Below, in pieces: positions 48,361 through 56,868 of a stretch of DNA of 64,000 nt. Origin of the DNA: Microbulbifer sp. MKSA007 (GTDB lineage Bacteria; Pseudomonadota; Gammaproteobacteria; Pseudomonadales; Cellvibrionaceae); NCBI GenBank assembly GCA_032615215.1, contig CP128433.1, forward strand, positions 3,555,501-3,619,500. Direction: 5' to 3'. The position numbers were made by a program, and so were the translations under genes. The notes below the pieces were generated by a model. That model worked only from the letters and a program-made list of their open reading frames with translations, searched no databases and was not told the origin of the DNA. Numbering within the stretch: the stretch's first letter is position 1; each line of letters opens with the position of its first letter.

Positions 48361-49344
48361 ATGGATATCACGACTCTGAATGTACTTAAGCAGCTAGGTT
48401 TGTTAGCCGCAGTCTTTACCCTATCTACGGCCGCACTGGCCATTGAATGCGGCGACACTATATCTGAGCCCACCACTCTATCTCAGGACCTGAATTGCGA
48501 GTTGAGTATCGCCAATCCTGTAGCACTCACCATTGTAGGCCCATCAGGGAGCCTGAATATGGCGGAGTTTGAGCTTAGCTGCGTATCGCTGGACCCAACC
48601 CAAACAGATTTCTACGCAATAGACCTACAGGGCACCGCAGCATATCTCAGCAACGGCCAACTAACCAACTGCACCAATGGTGTCATCACCTCCAGCTCAG
48701 GCTTCCACTCCATCTCCAATATGGAAATAAATAGCGCTGTAAGAAATGCAATTTTGCTATTCGGCAACGGCAATACCATCACCAACGTCGATATTACAGG
48801 TCCTGCTACTTCAACCATCTCTGATGGTATTGAGGTTTTTGGCGATTACAACACCATTAGTCGCAGTACGGTACTAGGAGGCGGAGACGAAGGCATTGAA
48901 ATCCTGGGAGACTATAACAATATCTCCTTTACTACCGTTTCTGGGTTTAGCGAGGACGGCTTCGAGATTGACGGCAACTTCACATTTGTATCTAACAGCA
49001 TCATTGAGAATAACGGTGAAGCTGGAATCCTGATAAACGGTAATTTCAACAACATAGCAAGTAACAATGTGGCGGATAATGGGCAGGTGGGCATTAATCT
49101 AAGTGGCGGCTCAAGCAATTCGATTGCAAGCAACACGGTATCCAATAATGGGCTATCGATACTATCAAGCAATGGCGGTATTATCGTTACTGACTCGAAT
49201 AGCTTAAACAACCGGATTACCGGGAATACCCTAAACGGCAATCAGCAATTTGACCTCGCAGATCCCTTTGACCCCGACTGCAATGAAAGAAATCTTTGGA
49301 GTGGAAACCAGTTCACTACTTCAGACCCCACATGCTTAGACTAA
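48361..49344 (+). CDS. Secreted beta-helix protein with paired-Cys ends (copy 3)
   Basis: 327 residues from ATG 48361 (AGGGGG about 7 bases upstream; an in-frame TTG at 48319 is less likely). Signal peptide ending ALA, then IECGDTISEPTTLSQDLNC and IVGPSGSLNMAEFELSC. The body has regular turns such as FGDYNTISRSTV, LGDYNNISFTTV and INGNFNNIASNNV. The end is QFDLADPFDPDCN...LWSGN...SDPTCLD. Same head and tail cysteines as the 21103 and 22840 genes. Intact. Confidence 0.75.
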   Translation: MDITTLNVLKQLGLLAAVFTLSTAALAIECGDTISEPTTLSQDLNCELSIANPVALTIVGPSGSLNMAEFELSCVSLDPTQTDFYAIDLQGTAAYLSNGQLTNCTNGVITSSSGFHSISNMEINSAVRNAILLFGNGNTITNVDITGPATSTISDGIEVFGDYNTISRSTVLGGGDEGIEILGDYNNISFTTVSGFSEDGFEIDGNFTFVSNSIIENNGEAGILINGNFNNIASNNVADNGQVGINLSGGSSNSIASNTVSNNGLSILSSNGGIIVTDSNSLNNRITGNTLNGNQQFDLADPFDPDCNERNLWSGNQFTTSDPTCLD

Positions 49345-49501
49345 CTACCCAAACTAGAGAAGTGGCTTGCGCTGCAAGGCCGGACACCTCCAGTCTCACG
49401 AAGGCTATATCCGGGGTTTAAACAGAAGCAAATAAGACTCAAGTACCAAAATTACTGTTCAAAGTTAAACCAAGTTGAATCAAGAGTCTCAATAGTTAAA
49501 A

Positions 49502-49816
49502 ATGCATGAGGAGCTGTCAAAATCAGAAGTAAGGGACTACATGACTGATATCCTCAAAGATATACTTCAGTTCGTACAGAATGTGGGGCTTAAGAATGGC
49601 CTCTTTGTCATATTTTTCATCTTTGCGCATTACCTCCTCTTCTGGATGTACAGTGGGCGCCTGAAGGACCGACAAGTTGAAATTGACCGGCTTGCAGCAG
49701 ATAATAAAGAATATAGGGACAGGTTTTTAAAGTTGATGGACAACGCCTTCTCTTATTCACCTCCCACTAGGAAAAACGCGCCCAAGAAGCCAATTAATGA
49801 AAAGGAGTTTGAGTAG
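49502..49816 (+). CDS. Small single-pass membrane protein
   Basis: 104 residues: acidic N-terminus, one membrane segment (NGLFVIFFIFAHYLLFWMY), a charged helix (GRLKDRQVEIDRLAADNKEY) and a basic tail. Unknown family. Its TAG stop shares a base with the GTG start of the next gene (TAGTG), so the pair is probably translated together. Confidence 0.55.
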   Translation: MHEELSKSEVRDYMTDILKDILQFVQNVGLKNGLFVIFFIFAHYLLFWMYSGRLKDRQVEIDRLAADNKEYRDRFLKLMDNAFSYSPPTRKNAPKKPINEKEFE

Positions 49817-50358
49817 TGCTCTATCTATTGCCGGCAATTGCTCTTGTCTTCATTTTCGCGAAAATATATCAGCTTCTGGAAGTAAAGAAGCATGATCAAC
49901 ACTTATTTGAGTTTTGTCAGCTACGGAGAGATACGATCGGCTATCTCTCCGATTCTTATACCGACCTATCAAGAAATGATTACATAGCCTTACGCAAGAT
50001 CAATGATGCACTCAGCACCATCATTGCCGGATATAAAGAGCACAGAACGGTTGTGTTTAATCTCAGGTTATTTTCAGAGTATGTCAATCAGCTAAAAGCC
50101 TTTGAGAAAAAGGCCGAGAAGATATCAACCAGCAATCCAGATATACAAGAGTTACTAAACAGAGTTCATCAGTCTATATTTAATGCCTTTCTGGCATTTA
50201 CCCCCTACCTAAAATCAGAACTCGCGTTCAATGTAGTGATGAAATTGATCTCTCTGGGAGTAAATGCCGGGGCCAATTCATTCAAGGCACACTTGCTAAG
50301 CCTTAAAGAAGCCAAAACCCTGCTCAATACATTTAAAAAGCATTCCTCTCCTTGCTGA
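49816..50358 (+). CDS. Helical membrane-anchored protein, partner of the previous gene
   Basis: 180 residues from GTG. An N-terminal membrane segment (MLYLLPAIALVFIFAKIYQL) is followed by an all-helical region (YIALRKINDALSTIIAGYKE, LRLFSEYVNQLKAFEKKAEK) with no known motif. Size and order suggest a two-component membrane complex with the 104-residue protein. Confidence 0.55.
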   Translation: MLYLLPAIALVFIFAKIYQLLEVKKHDQHLFEFCQLRRDTIGYLSDSYTDLSRNDYIALRKINDALSTIIAGYKEHRTVVFNLRLFSEYVNQLKAFEKKAEKISTSNPDIQELLNRVHQSIFNAFLAFTPYLKSELAFNVVMKLISLGVNAGANSFKAHLLSLKEAKTLLNTFKKHSSPC

Positions 50359-50978
50359 GCCCCTCTTTTCAGCCACCGAGAGCTTTTTGGCTATTTGCAT
50401 GGCAAGCGCTATCAAGGGCAAATTTGATACCAGCCAGTACGCCAAGCGCTGATATCAATCCTGCTGGGAGTCAGCCAATAAGGCTGGACTCTGTGGACAC
50501 TCAAGATTCTATGCGTGAAAAGTAACTAAAGGCGGAATTTTCAGTCAAGCAAAAAGCACTGAAAAATTAATGGGTTAATACAGAAATACACTTATTTTTT
50601 GAAATGAGTATTATCCTAAATTAGGACAGCACTCCATCCAGCATCAAACTATTGATATTTAACTAAATAGTCATCTTCAGCTCATATTAAACCATCCGGT
50701 CATCATCGATATATCGATAATTTCGAAAAAATCGATATACGAAATAATCATTACCAGAAAACTGAAAATAAGACGCACAGACCTAGAAATCGCACTTTTT
50801 TCTCACCGAAAGCCCTTACAACCGAGAAAAAACTACGGACCGTTCAACCCATAAAAAGTAATATCATACGTTTTTTCCGCCCCCCTTCTTACCCGACAAA
50901 ACCCGCTCTCTCCATTTAGTCAATATCAAAGATTCGGTGTCTATATCCTTGCGACGTAAATACCTTATAGGTGCAGAA
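50359..50978. other. 620-bp AT-rich region upstream of the second patatin
   Basis: No gene recognised. It contains nested ATCGATA repeats around 50705-50740 (ATCGATATATCGAT, then AAATCGATATACGA), which could be a regulator site. The in-frame GTG at 50937 is not the preferred start of the next gene. Confidence 0.35.
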
Positions 50979-52139
50979 ATGGAACTCAGTTATTTCCTTA
51001 TTATATGTACAGTGATCATCGTGATTTTCACTGCCTGCGCCTATCTGTACAACTACATCCTTACAGCAAGCGCAACATTTTATCGCTCACCCGTGCAAGA
51101 GGATGAGACTGCGATACGCAATCATCTCAATGATAAAGATACGATCAACATACTTGTCATTGACGGTGGTGGTATCCGTGGACTCATACCACTATATGTC
51201 ATTAAGCACTTGGAAAAAGCACTGGGGCAACCAGTTGACGAGCTTTTCGATGTGTTTAGTGGTGTCTCGACGGGCGCTGTCATTGTTACCGGGTTGAATG
51301 TCCGCTCATCTCACCTGGCTAAAAGCTATGCCAATGTCGATTCAAAAACAGACTTGCTTATTAACTTATACAAGTCGAAAAGTAATTATCTGTTTTCAAC
51401 CCCTTGGTATCATAAACTGCTTACGGCATCCGGTCTTTTTTCTCCAAAATATTTGGGCCGCCGCCTTCACAAAGTGATGGAGAAGCACTATACACCAGAG
51501 CTTAACTTCACCGATTTGAAAAATTATGTGATTATCCCCTCACTCAGTGTAAATACTGGTGAACTTCACCTCTTCAAAAACCGAGGAGGAGATACCAGTG
51601 AGCTTCCTACCAACAGCCTATATCAACTGGTCACAGCTGCAGTTAGTGGGGTTTCACTGTTTCCCCCAGTTGGCTTTATGGCTGACAGCAAAGAAGTGGG
51701 CCATAAATACTTTGCCGACGCAGGTATTTCTGCCAACAACCCTGCAAGTGTTGCGCTCCTGGATATCATCAAAGAGTTCCCTCACAAGAACTACTATGTG
51801 CTGATTCTTGGGTCCGGCACCTCCCCGCTAACCAGTTCGCAGGTGAAATATAAAGACCTGAAAAACTGGGGCATACTACAGTGGGCACGAGATGCTATCT
51901 CAAGTGTTCAAAGATCAATGGATGAGCAGCAATTGCACGCCCTGGAAATTGCGTCATTACTCTCCAACAATGTAAAGATCAAATATGACTATCTCAATGT
52001 AGAGGTAACTGAACCCCATGTCGGTCTATTTGAATACGACAATATCGATTCACTCAAGATTCACTCAGATCGACTCATTAAAAACAATAAACATAAAATA
52101 CAACAGGTAATTGACCAATTGGCCACTGCCAACGGATAA
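50979..52139 (+). CDS. Membrane-anchored patatin-like phospholipase, copy 2
   Basis: 386 residues from ATG 50979 (AGGTG 6 bases upstream). N-terminal membrane segment (YFLIICTVIIVIFTACAYLY), oxyanion loop DGGGIRG, nucleophile Ser97 in GVSTG, dyad Asp in FADAGISANNPA. Very similar to 33021-34262 throughout (for example GLFSPKYLGRRLHKVMEKHY against GLFSPSYFGSRLHEVMEKHY). All catalytic residues kept. Confidence 0.85.
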   Translation: MELSYFLIICTVIIVIFTACAYLYNYILTASATFYRSPVQEDETAIRNHLNDKDTINILVIDGGGIRGLIPLYVIKHLEKALGQPVDELFDVFSGVSTGAVIVTGLNVRSSHLAKSYANVDSKTDLLINLYKSKSNYLFSTPWYHKLLTASGLFSPKYLGRRLHKVMEKHYTPELNFTDLKNYVIIPSLSVNTGELHLFKNRGGDTSELPTNSLYQLVTAAVSGVSLFPPVGFMADSKEVGHKYFADAGISANNPASVALLDIIKEFPHKNYYVLILGSGTSPLTSSQVKYKDLKNWGILQWARDAISSVQRSMDEQQLHALEIASLLSNNVKIKYDYLNVEVTEPHVGLFEYDNIDSLKIHSDRLIKNNKHKIQQVIDQLATANG

Positions 52140-52157
52140 AAATCTCATCACAATGTA

Positions 52158-52186
52158 AGGCGGCAACTCAAAAAAAGTTGCCGCCT
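52158..52186 (+). terminator. Perfect 11-bp hairpin after patatin copy 2
   Basis: AGGCGGCAACT pairs with AGTTGCCGCCT. There is no T-run on the + strand. Confidence 0.6.
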
Positions 52187-52340
52187 AGCCTAAGGACAGT
52201 GGCATTCACTCTATCAGAAAATACACGCTTAGCACTCATCATCTGCACACCCGCCTGCCAGCAAACCAACCAACAAATATTTTACTGATTTATCGCTAGT
52301 GACATTACTCTTCAGGAGCAAAATCAAACGGCGTTTAACC

Positions 52341-52601
52341 ATGCCAAAGCTACGCTATCTAATCACAATTCTAATTACACTGACTTCCTGCCTCTTTGTG
52401 AATGTAAGAGCTGGAGAACTTCATGATCGTGAGGCTCGAAACAGGTGTATAAAAACCTGTAAGAATAGCTACTATGACTGCATTAGAGATAATGAAAATC
52501 AAGACTGGTGCGTAGAGAAGAAGATCCACTGCGATAATATATGCTATGAGTACGAAGAAGATCGCTGGCGCTGGTATCGGGATAAATCTTCCAACCATTA
52601 A
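52341..52601 (+). CDS. Small secreted six-cysteine protein with a mirror Cys pattern
   Basis: 86 residues from ATG 52341; a longer in-frame start at 52299 would bury the signal peptide. Signal peptide ending VRA. The mature part has C-x3-C-x6-C, then nine to ten residues, then C-x6-C-x3-C: the two halves mirror each other, which suits a disulfide-linked helical hairpin. Family unknown; it could be a peptide toxin, inhibitor or envelope factor. Confidence 0.6.
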   Translation: MPKLRYLITILITLTSCLFVNVRAGELHDREARNRCIKTCKNSYYDCIRDNENQDWCVEKKIHCDNICYEYEEDRWRWYRDKSSNH

Positions 52602-52723
52602 CCAATAAACAGATATATGTAAGCCGTCCTATAGGACATTAAAGCAACATAGGATAGCTGTGCATTAAGCGTATATTTTGCTAAGATCCAGGTCCTGCAT
52701 AAATTATCTACCAATAAGAAAAT

Positions 52724-53371
52724 ATGAAACTCCTCTCTATAAACGTATCCAAAAAAGTAGATTGCGAATACAGGGGTAAAACTGTAACAACGGGGATCTT
52801 CAAGAAGCCAGTCCAAGGAAAACTTTTTGTTGGAAAGAATAATTTGGAAGGAGATGAGCAGGCAGACTTAAAAAATCATGGCGGCAAAGATATGGCCATA
52901 TATGCGTTTTCTAATGACCACTACCCTTACTGGGAAGACCTGTTAGGCAGAAAGAGCCTTAAGTATGGCGCATTTGGTGAGAATTTAACTGTAGAAGGGC
53001 TTCGAGAACAAAATATCTTTGTTGGAGACCAATTCCGCATAGGCAGTTGTATCCTTGAGGTAAGTCAACCCAGAATACCCTGCTTTAAGCTAAGCATGGC
53101 CCTAGATAATGACGCTGCAGCCAAGATTCTCACTAGTAGCTTTAATTGCGGTGTATATTTTAGGGTTATTAAGGAGGGGCATATTAAAGAAGGGGATTCG
53201 ATTTGTAAGATAGCTGAAGCTCCAAACTCAATCGACATACGATCTATGTTCAGAGCTTTTTTTGATAAGCAATTTCCCGATACCAAGCAAGTACTCCAGG
53301 CTGCAAGTCAACTACAACCCTTATCCAAAGAGTGGAGAGAGAAAGCTGTAAGACGGCTCTCTAAGCTCTGA
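52724..53371 (+). CDS. MOSC-domain protein (YiiM-like)
   Basis: 215 residues. DLKNHGGKDMAIYAFSNDHY, YGAFGENLTVEGLREQNIFVGDQF and VSQPRIPCFKLS are the MOSC signature; the Cys in RIPC is the expected molybdenum-cofactor sulfur ligand or substrate site. In E. coli YiiM helps detoxify N-hydroxylated bases. The C-terminus has an extra helical segment as in YiiM. Confidence 0.87.
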   Translation: MKLLSINVSKKVDCEYRGKTVTTGIFKKPVQGKLFVGKNNLEGDEQADLKNHGGKDMAIYAFSNDHYPYWEDLLGRKSLKYGAFGENLTVEGLREQNIFVGDQFRIGSCILEVSQPRIPCFKLSMALDNDAAAKILTSSFNCGVYFRVIKEGHIKEGDSICKIAEAPNSIDIRSMFRAFFDKQFPDTKQVLQAASQLQPLSKEWREKAVRRLSKL

Positions 53372-53771
53372 CAATTGAGCAATTTATCACATCAGCCTAC
53401 TAACTATGTTCCCTCCGAAAGTGAGCCTCCAGGAGGGCTGTGTAGTAAAAGTTAAAACCCGGCACTCCCCGGACTTAAATGTGTTAACCGTAATTTTTTG
53501 GAGAAAAGTACTAACTTATTAAACAAACAAGAATTAATAGGCTTCCTCAAGTTGATATTACTGCGCGAGCTATACTCGAACACCCCCTATTGCCATCTAC
53601 CAATATATTTGCGGATAAAATGATAGCTATTATCAGGCATTCAATAACTTAAACTGACCCTGTCAGAATTGGCCTTGGCAAAAGGGTTCACTCATGTACT
53701 TGGATCCACCCAACACCCTGTAATCTTTTACTAATATCACAGACACCAACCATTTAAAACCATACATCAAG
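53372..53771. other. 400-bp convergent intergenic region
   Basis: Lies between two stop codons. I see no gene, RNA or strong terminator. Confidence 0.35.
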
Positions 53772-55256
53772 CTACAGCTTATTATATACCCTGCAAAATT
53801 TAACATAGGGCTTCGAAGATATTAACAAATAAAAAGCAACTGAAAAAACAATTACCGCCCAAATATACTGGATAAAATATAAAATCCATAAATATATAAT
53901 AAACGGCAGAACTAACACAGATAATTTCTTAACCCCAATACTGGCAATATGCAATGATGCAAAAATACAGATAAGTACTGACAAAGAGGCGCACACCAAC
54001 AAAAGGGATGATGAAGTTATGGTAATCATGAGCACCCCCAGTACAGCAAAAACAGCAGCCCCAAAGTATCTCGTGCTAGGTTCAAGTGCTCCCATGCTGA
54101 TGGGGGCGGCCATATATCCAACTATATGATAGCCAGATACGATCACCATAAGTGCTGCCCAACTATCAGCATGAGCAAGTACAACTGCTGCTATCAACCA
54201 ATTAGTAAGCATCGAGCGCCTTGATAAATTATGTACAGGATCTAAAACAGCTAACCATCGCGGCATTTGCCCTACAGAGGCCATTGCAAATAGAATTCTT
54301 GACGAGGCTCCCAAATAAGTATATCCAGATGCCGAGGGACTTATCACACTGTCTGCAAGTAGTATCATTGCAAGAAAGTGCAAGCCAAGCAGTGTCGCCA
54401 AGTCCAAAAGCGGCGAGTCAAAATTAATCCCTTGCCAACCACCATTTTCCACCAGAAGATCGTTCGGCACTGAGGCCATAAAAGCATATTGCAATGCAAG
54501 ATAAACAAGCGTCATTATTGTAATTGATAAAGTAACGGCCAAAGGAATATTACGCTTGGGATGTTTTATCTCACTGGCAAAGGCAACACTGATCTGAAAG
54601 CCATTAAACGAATATATTAGACCTGCCCCAATAACAGCGGAAAAAGCGCTTCCAAACCCAAACTCCTGATTAGAGTCAATTGAAAAATTTGACCCACTTG
54701 TATCACTACTAAATACAACTATAAGCAATACAACTATTGCAAAGGTGGGAGTAAATATCTTTAGAACAGTGACAACATTGTTAATCTTGGCAAGAAACCG
54801 TATTCCATAATAGTTAATCAGCAAATATACAAAAAGAATACTTAACGCGAGAACCTTCCCCCAAGGAGTCAAGGTGTGATTGTCAATTAACAAAGAGGAA
54901 TCTATAGCAGATGAGAGGTATTGGGTTGTTGCCTGCGCCTCGGTCGCAACAACCATTAATGTGCCAAACCAATTAGCAAACGCGAATGGCATTCCAAAAA
55001 TACTATTGTGCGACAATGCACTGGATTGAGCGAGGGCTCCACGGACTGGGTAGAATGCAACGACACGGCTTAGGCACAAGCCAACCATCAAGACCAAAAG
55101 CGCCGCTAATACCCAAGCTCCAAAAGCCCAATTACCTGCATAGTTTGCCGTAAGCTGTGCACTAAACAACCAGCCCGAACCTATCATACAGGTGGCACTA
55201 AGCAGCGTAGCACTCAACAGAGAAACGCGTTTTTTTCCGCCTTTGGCACAACCCAT
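53772..55256 (-). CDS. APC-family amino acid/polyamine permease
   Basis: 494 residues, 12 or more membrane segments. ATLLSATCMIGSGWLF is the first APC signature (substrate backbone loop IGSGW), and IYSFNGFQISVAFASEIKHP is the TM6/TM7 motif with SEIKHPKRNIPLA. A secondary transporter for an amino acid or amine; no closer identity from sequence alone. Monocistronic. Confidence 0.82.
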   Translation of the reverse strand: MGCAKGGKKRVSLLSATLLSATCMIGSGWLFSAQLTANYAGNWAFGAWVLAALLVLMVGLCLSRVVAFYPVRGALAQSSALSHNSIFGMPFAFANWFGTLMVVATEAQATTQYLSSAIDSSLLIDNHTLTPWGKVLALSILFVYLLINYYGIRFLAKINNVVTVLKIFTPTFAIVVLLIVVFSSDTSGSNFSIDSNQEFGFGSAFSAVIGAGLIYSFNGFQISVAFASEIKHPKRNIPLAVTLSITIMTLVYLALQYAFMASVPNDLLVENGGWQGINFDSPLLDLATLLGLHFLAMILLADSVISPSASGYTYLGASSRILFAMASVGQMPRWLAVLDPVHNLSRRSMLTNWLIAAVVLAHADSWAALMVIVSGYHIVGYMAAPISMGALEPSTRYFGAAVFAVLGVLMITITSSSLLLVCASLSVLICIFASLHIASIGVKKLSVLVLPFIIYLWILYFIQYIWAVIVFSVAFYLLISSKPYVKFCRVYNKL

Positions 55257-55539
55257 ATCGACCGTTTTCTAGAGTGTTATGCAGGCGTCTTCTCTATTTA
55301 ATCTGATAGCTCCTGCTACTAGTATCTTTAGTTTAGCCAGCCCAGTTCATCTCAACCAAAAACAGTAAGTTATCTCTTTCTACTTCAGGTATAAGTCAAA
55401 ATTAAAAATGGAGATATTGTATAGAAGCCTTTAAAGTCCCTATCGAAATTTGACATGAGCATCAACCCGCCTTTCCAAAAGCTCAGGGCTGCCTGCCGGG
55501 AGGCACGTTCAACATATGCAGCAATGAAAGTTAACGCAA

Positions 55540-55791
55540 CTATACAGAGGGCTGAAGGAAATCCCAGCGGTTGCATCTTTCAACATCAAGGTATTCTTTC
55601 AAGATTGACGCCATACGCCCCCGCATCCGCCAGAACTTTTCTGGCACATAGTTAGTCGCAAAAGCTATAGAAGCCTTACATTCAGGAACAACTAAAAGGT
55701 AAGCCGTAGCCGCATCATCAGTCACGCCACCGTGATGCAGTACCAACCATGGCTTATCTTGCTCCCCTAGATTTATGCCACCCACCCGCAA
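55540..55791 (-). pseudogene. C-terminal fragment of a serine hydrolase (beta-lactamase-like)
   Basis: 84 codons from a TTG. LVLHHGGVTDDAATAYLLVV, then PECKASIAFATN, is the closing part of class C-like serine hydrolases (HGG plus the last strand). No SxxK or YxN part is found upstream. A relative, 63062-64000, lies at the window end. Confidence 0.6.
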
Positions 55792-55986
55792 TCGAGGAAA
55801 TATTTTTTCTCTTTGATTTCTTCACTATGTAATTAGGCGTAGTCAACGCAAAACTTGGATTCAATAGATCAATTATTTTTTATATCGACACGCTCTTCAA
55901 TTATACAGAGACATACTTGACCCATCTCGCATTGGAGCATCCATAAGGGGTGCCCCATATAAGTTGCTAAAGTAGCGCAGCTATTG

Positions 55987-56694
55987 CTATATCGAGGCTA
56001 TCAAAATTTGGGTAAGTTCTTTGGGCATATCTAGCATCACATCATGACCACAGGGAAGGTTTATCGTCTCCCAACCAAGTTCTCTCTGGGCTCTCTCAAA
56101 GAACGGCCTACCAATTCCTGGTGCCCAGCCCGACGCATAGATGTATCGGTGCCGAGCTACTTGCTTCCATAAGCCCTGTAGTTGAATCGGTTGCTCAAAT
56201 GATCCGAGAGGATGGTCGACACAGCGCCGATCCACCCATGCCTGATCTTGAATGTTAACCCCGAAATCTATTGCAGGACTTGGCGCTACGCGAAATCCAT
56301 CACCCTGAGTTCTGGCAATATCCTGAAAACTCAACCCGACCTCTACAGGCAAAAGATCTAAGACATTTTGCCCATCCTCTGGAACTAAGGCATCAAGATA
56401 GACAAGGGATCGTATATGCTGGTGCACCTTATCAGCCACACCGGTTATTACCACTCCACCATAACTGTGGCCACACAAGACAATATCCGTTAACTCTTCA
56501 CATGCGATAACACCCAGAATGTCTTGTATATGCGTATCCAGGTTGATTGTGCCATCTAAAAGGTGCGCCCTTTCTCCGAGCCCCGTCAGAGTTGGGCTAT
56601 AAACCTCATGGCCGTACCGCCTAAGAAACGCTGATACCCGCTTCCAACACCAGCCTCCCTGCCAAGCACCGTGTACCAGAACAAATGTTGCCAT
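55987..56694 (-). CDS. Alpha/beta hydrolase (EstC/salicylate-esterase-like)
   Basis: 235 residues. VLVHGAWQGGWCW is the oxyanion-hole region, GHSYGG carries the nucleophile Ser, and PCGHDVMLDMP holds the catalytic His. It matches the plant methyl-esterase/EstC group of small soluble hydrolases. It is transcribed away from the flavin reductase at 56869, and the operator at 56789-56835 lies between them, so both may be controlled together. Confidence 0.83.
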   Translation of the reverse strand: MATFVLVHGAWQGGWCWKRVSAFLRRYGHEVYSPTLTGLGERAHLLDGTINLDTHIQDILGVIACEELTDIVLCGHSYGGVVITGVADKVHQHIRSLVYLDALVPEDGQNVLDLLPVEVGLSFQDIARTQGDGFRVAPSPAIDFGVNIQDQAWVDRRCVDHPLGSFEQPIQLQGLWKQVARHRYIYASGWAPGIGRPFFERAQRELGWETINLPCGHDVMLDMPKELTQILIASI

Positions 56695-56788
56695 AAAGAC
56701 TTAACCCCACGACCAGGCACTCCACCTGTATGAATTATCGCCACTTATAGCTTCCACCCCCATCCCAAATGATAAACGGTTGACAAGC

Positions 56789-56835
56789 CTAGGACGCTTG
56801 ACCTAGCATTATTGATTCTAGGCCAAGCGTCCTAG
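56789..56835. promoter_or_regulatory. Two inverted 18-bp operator-like sites
   Basis: CTAGGACGCTTGACCTAG (56789-56806) and CTAGGCCAAGCGTCCTAG (56818-56835) are inverted copies of each other with one difference, and each is itself bounded by CTAGG/CCTAG. TTGACA at 56780 could be a -35. They lie between the divergent hydrolase and reductase genes; the TetR-type regulator two genes on is the likely binder. Confidence 0.7.
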
Positions 56836-56868
56836 TCCCTGTAATGCTAGTTAAAGAGGAAGTACAGC

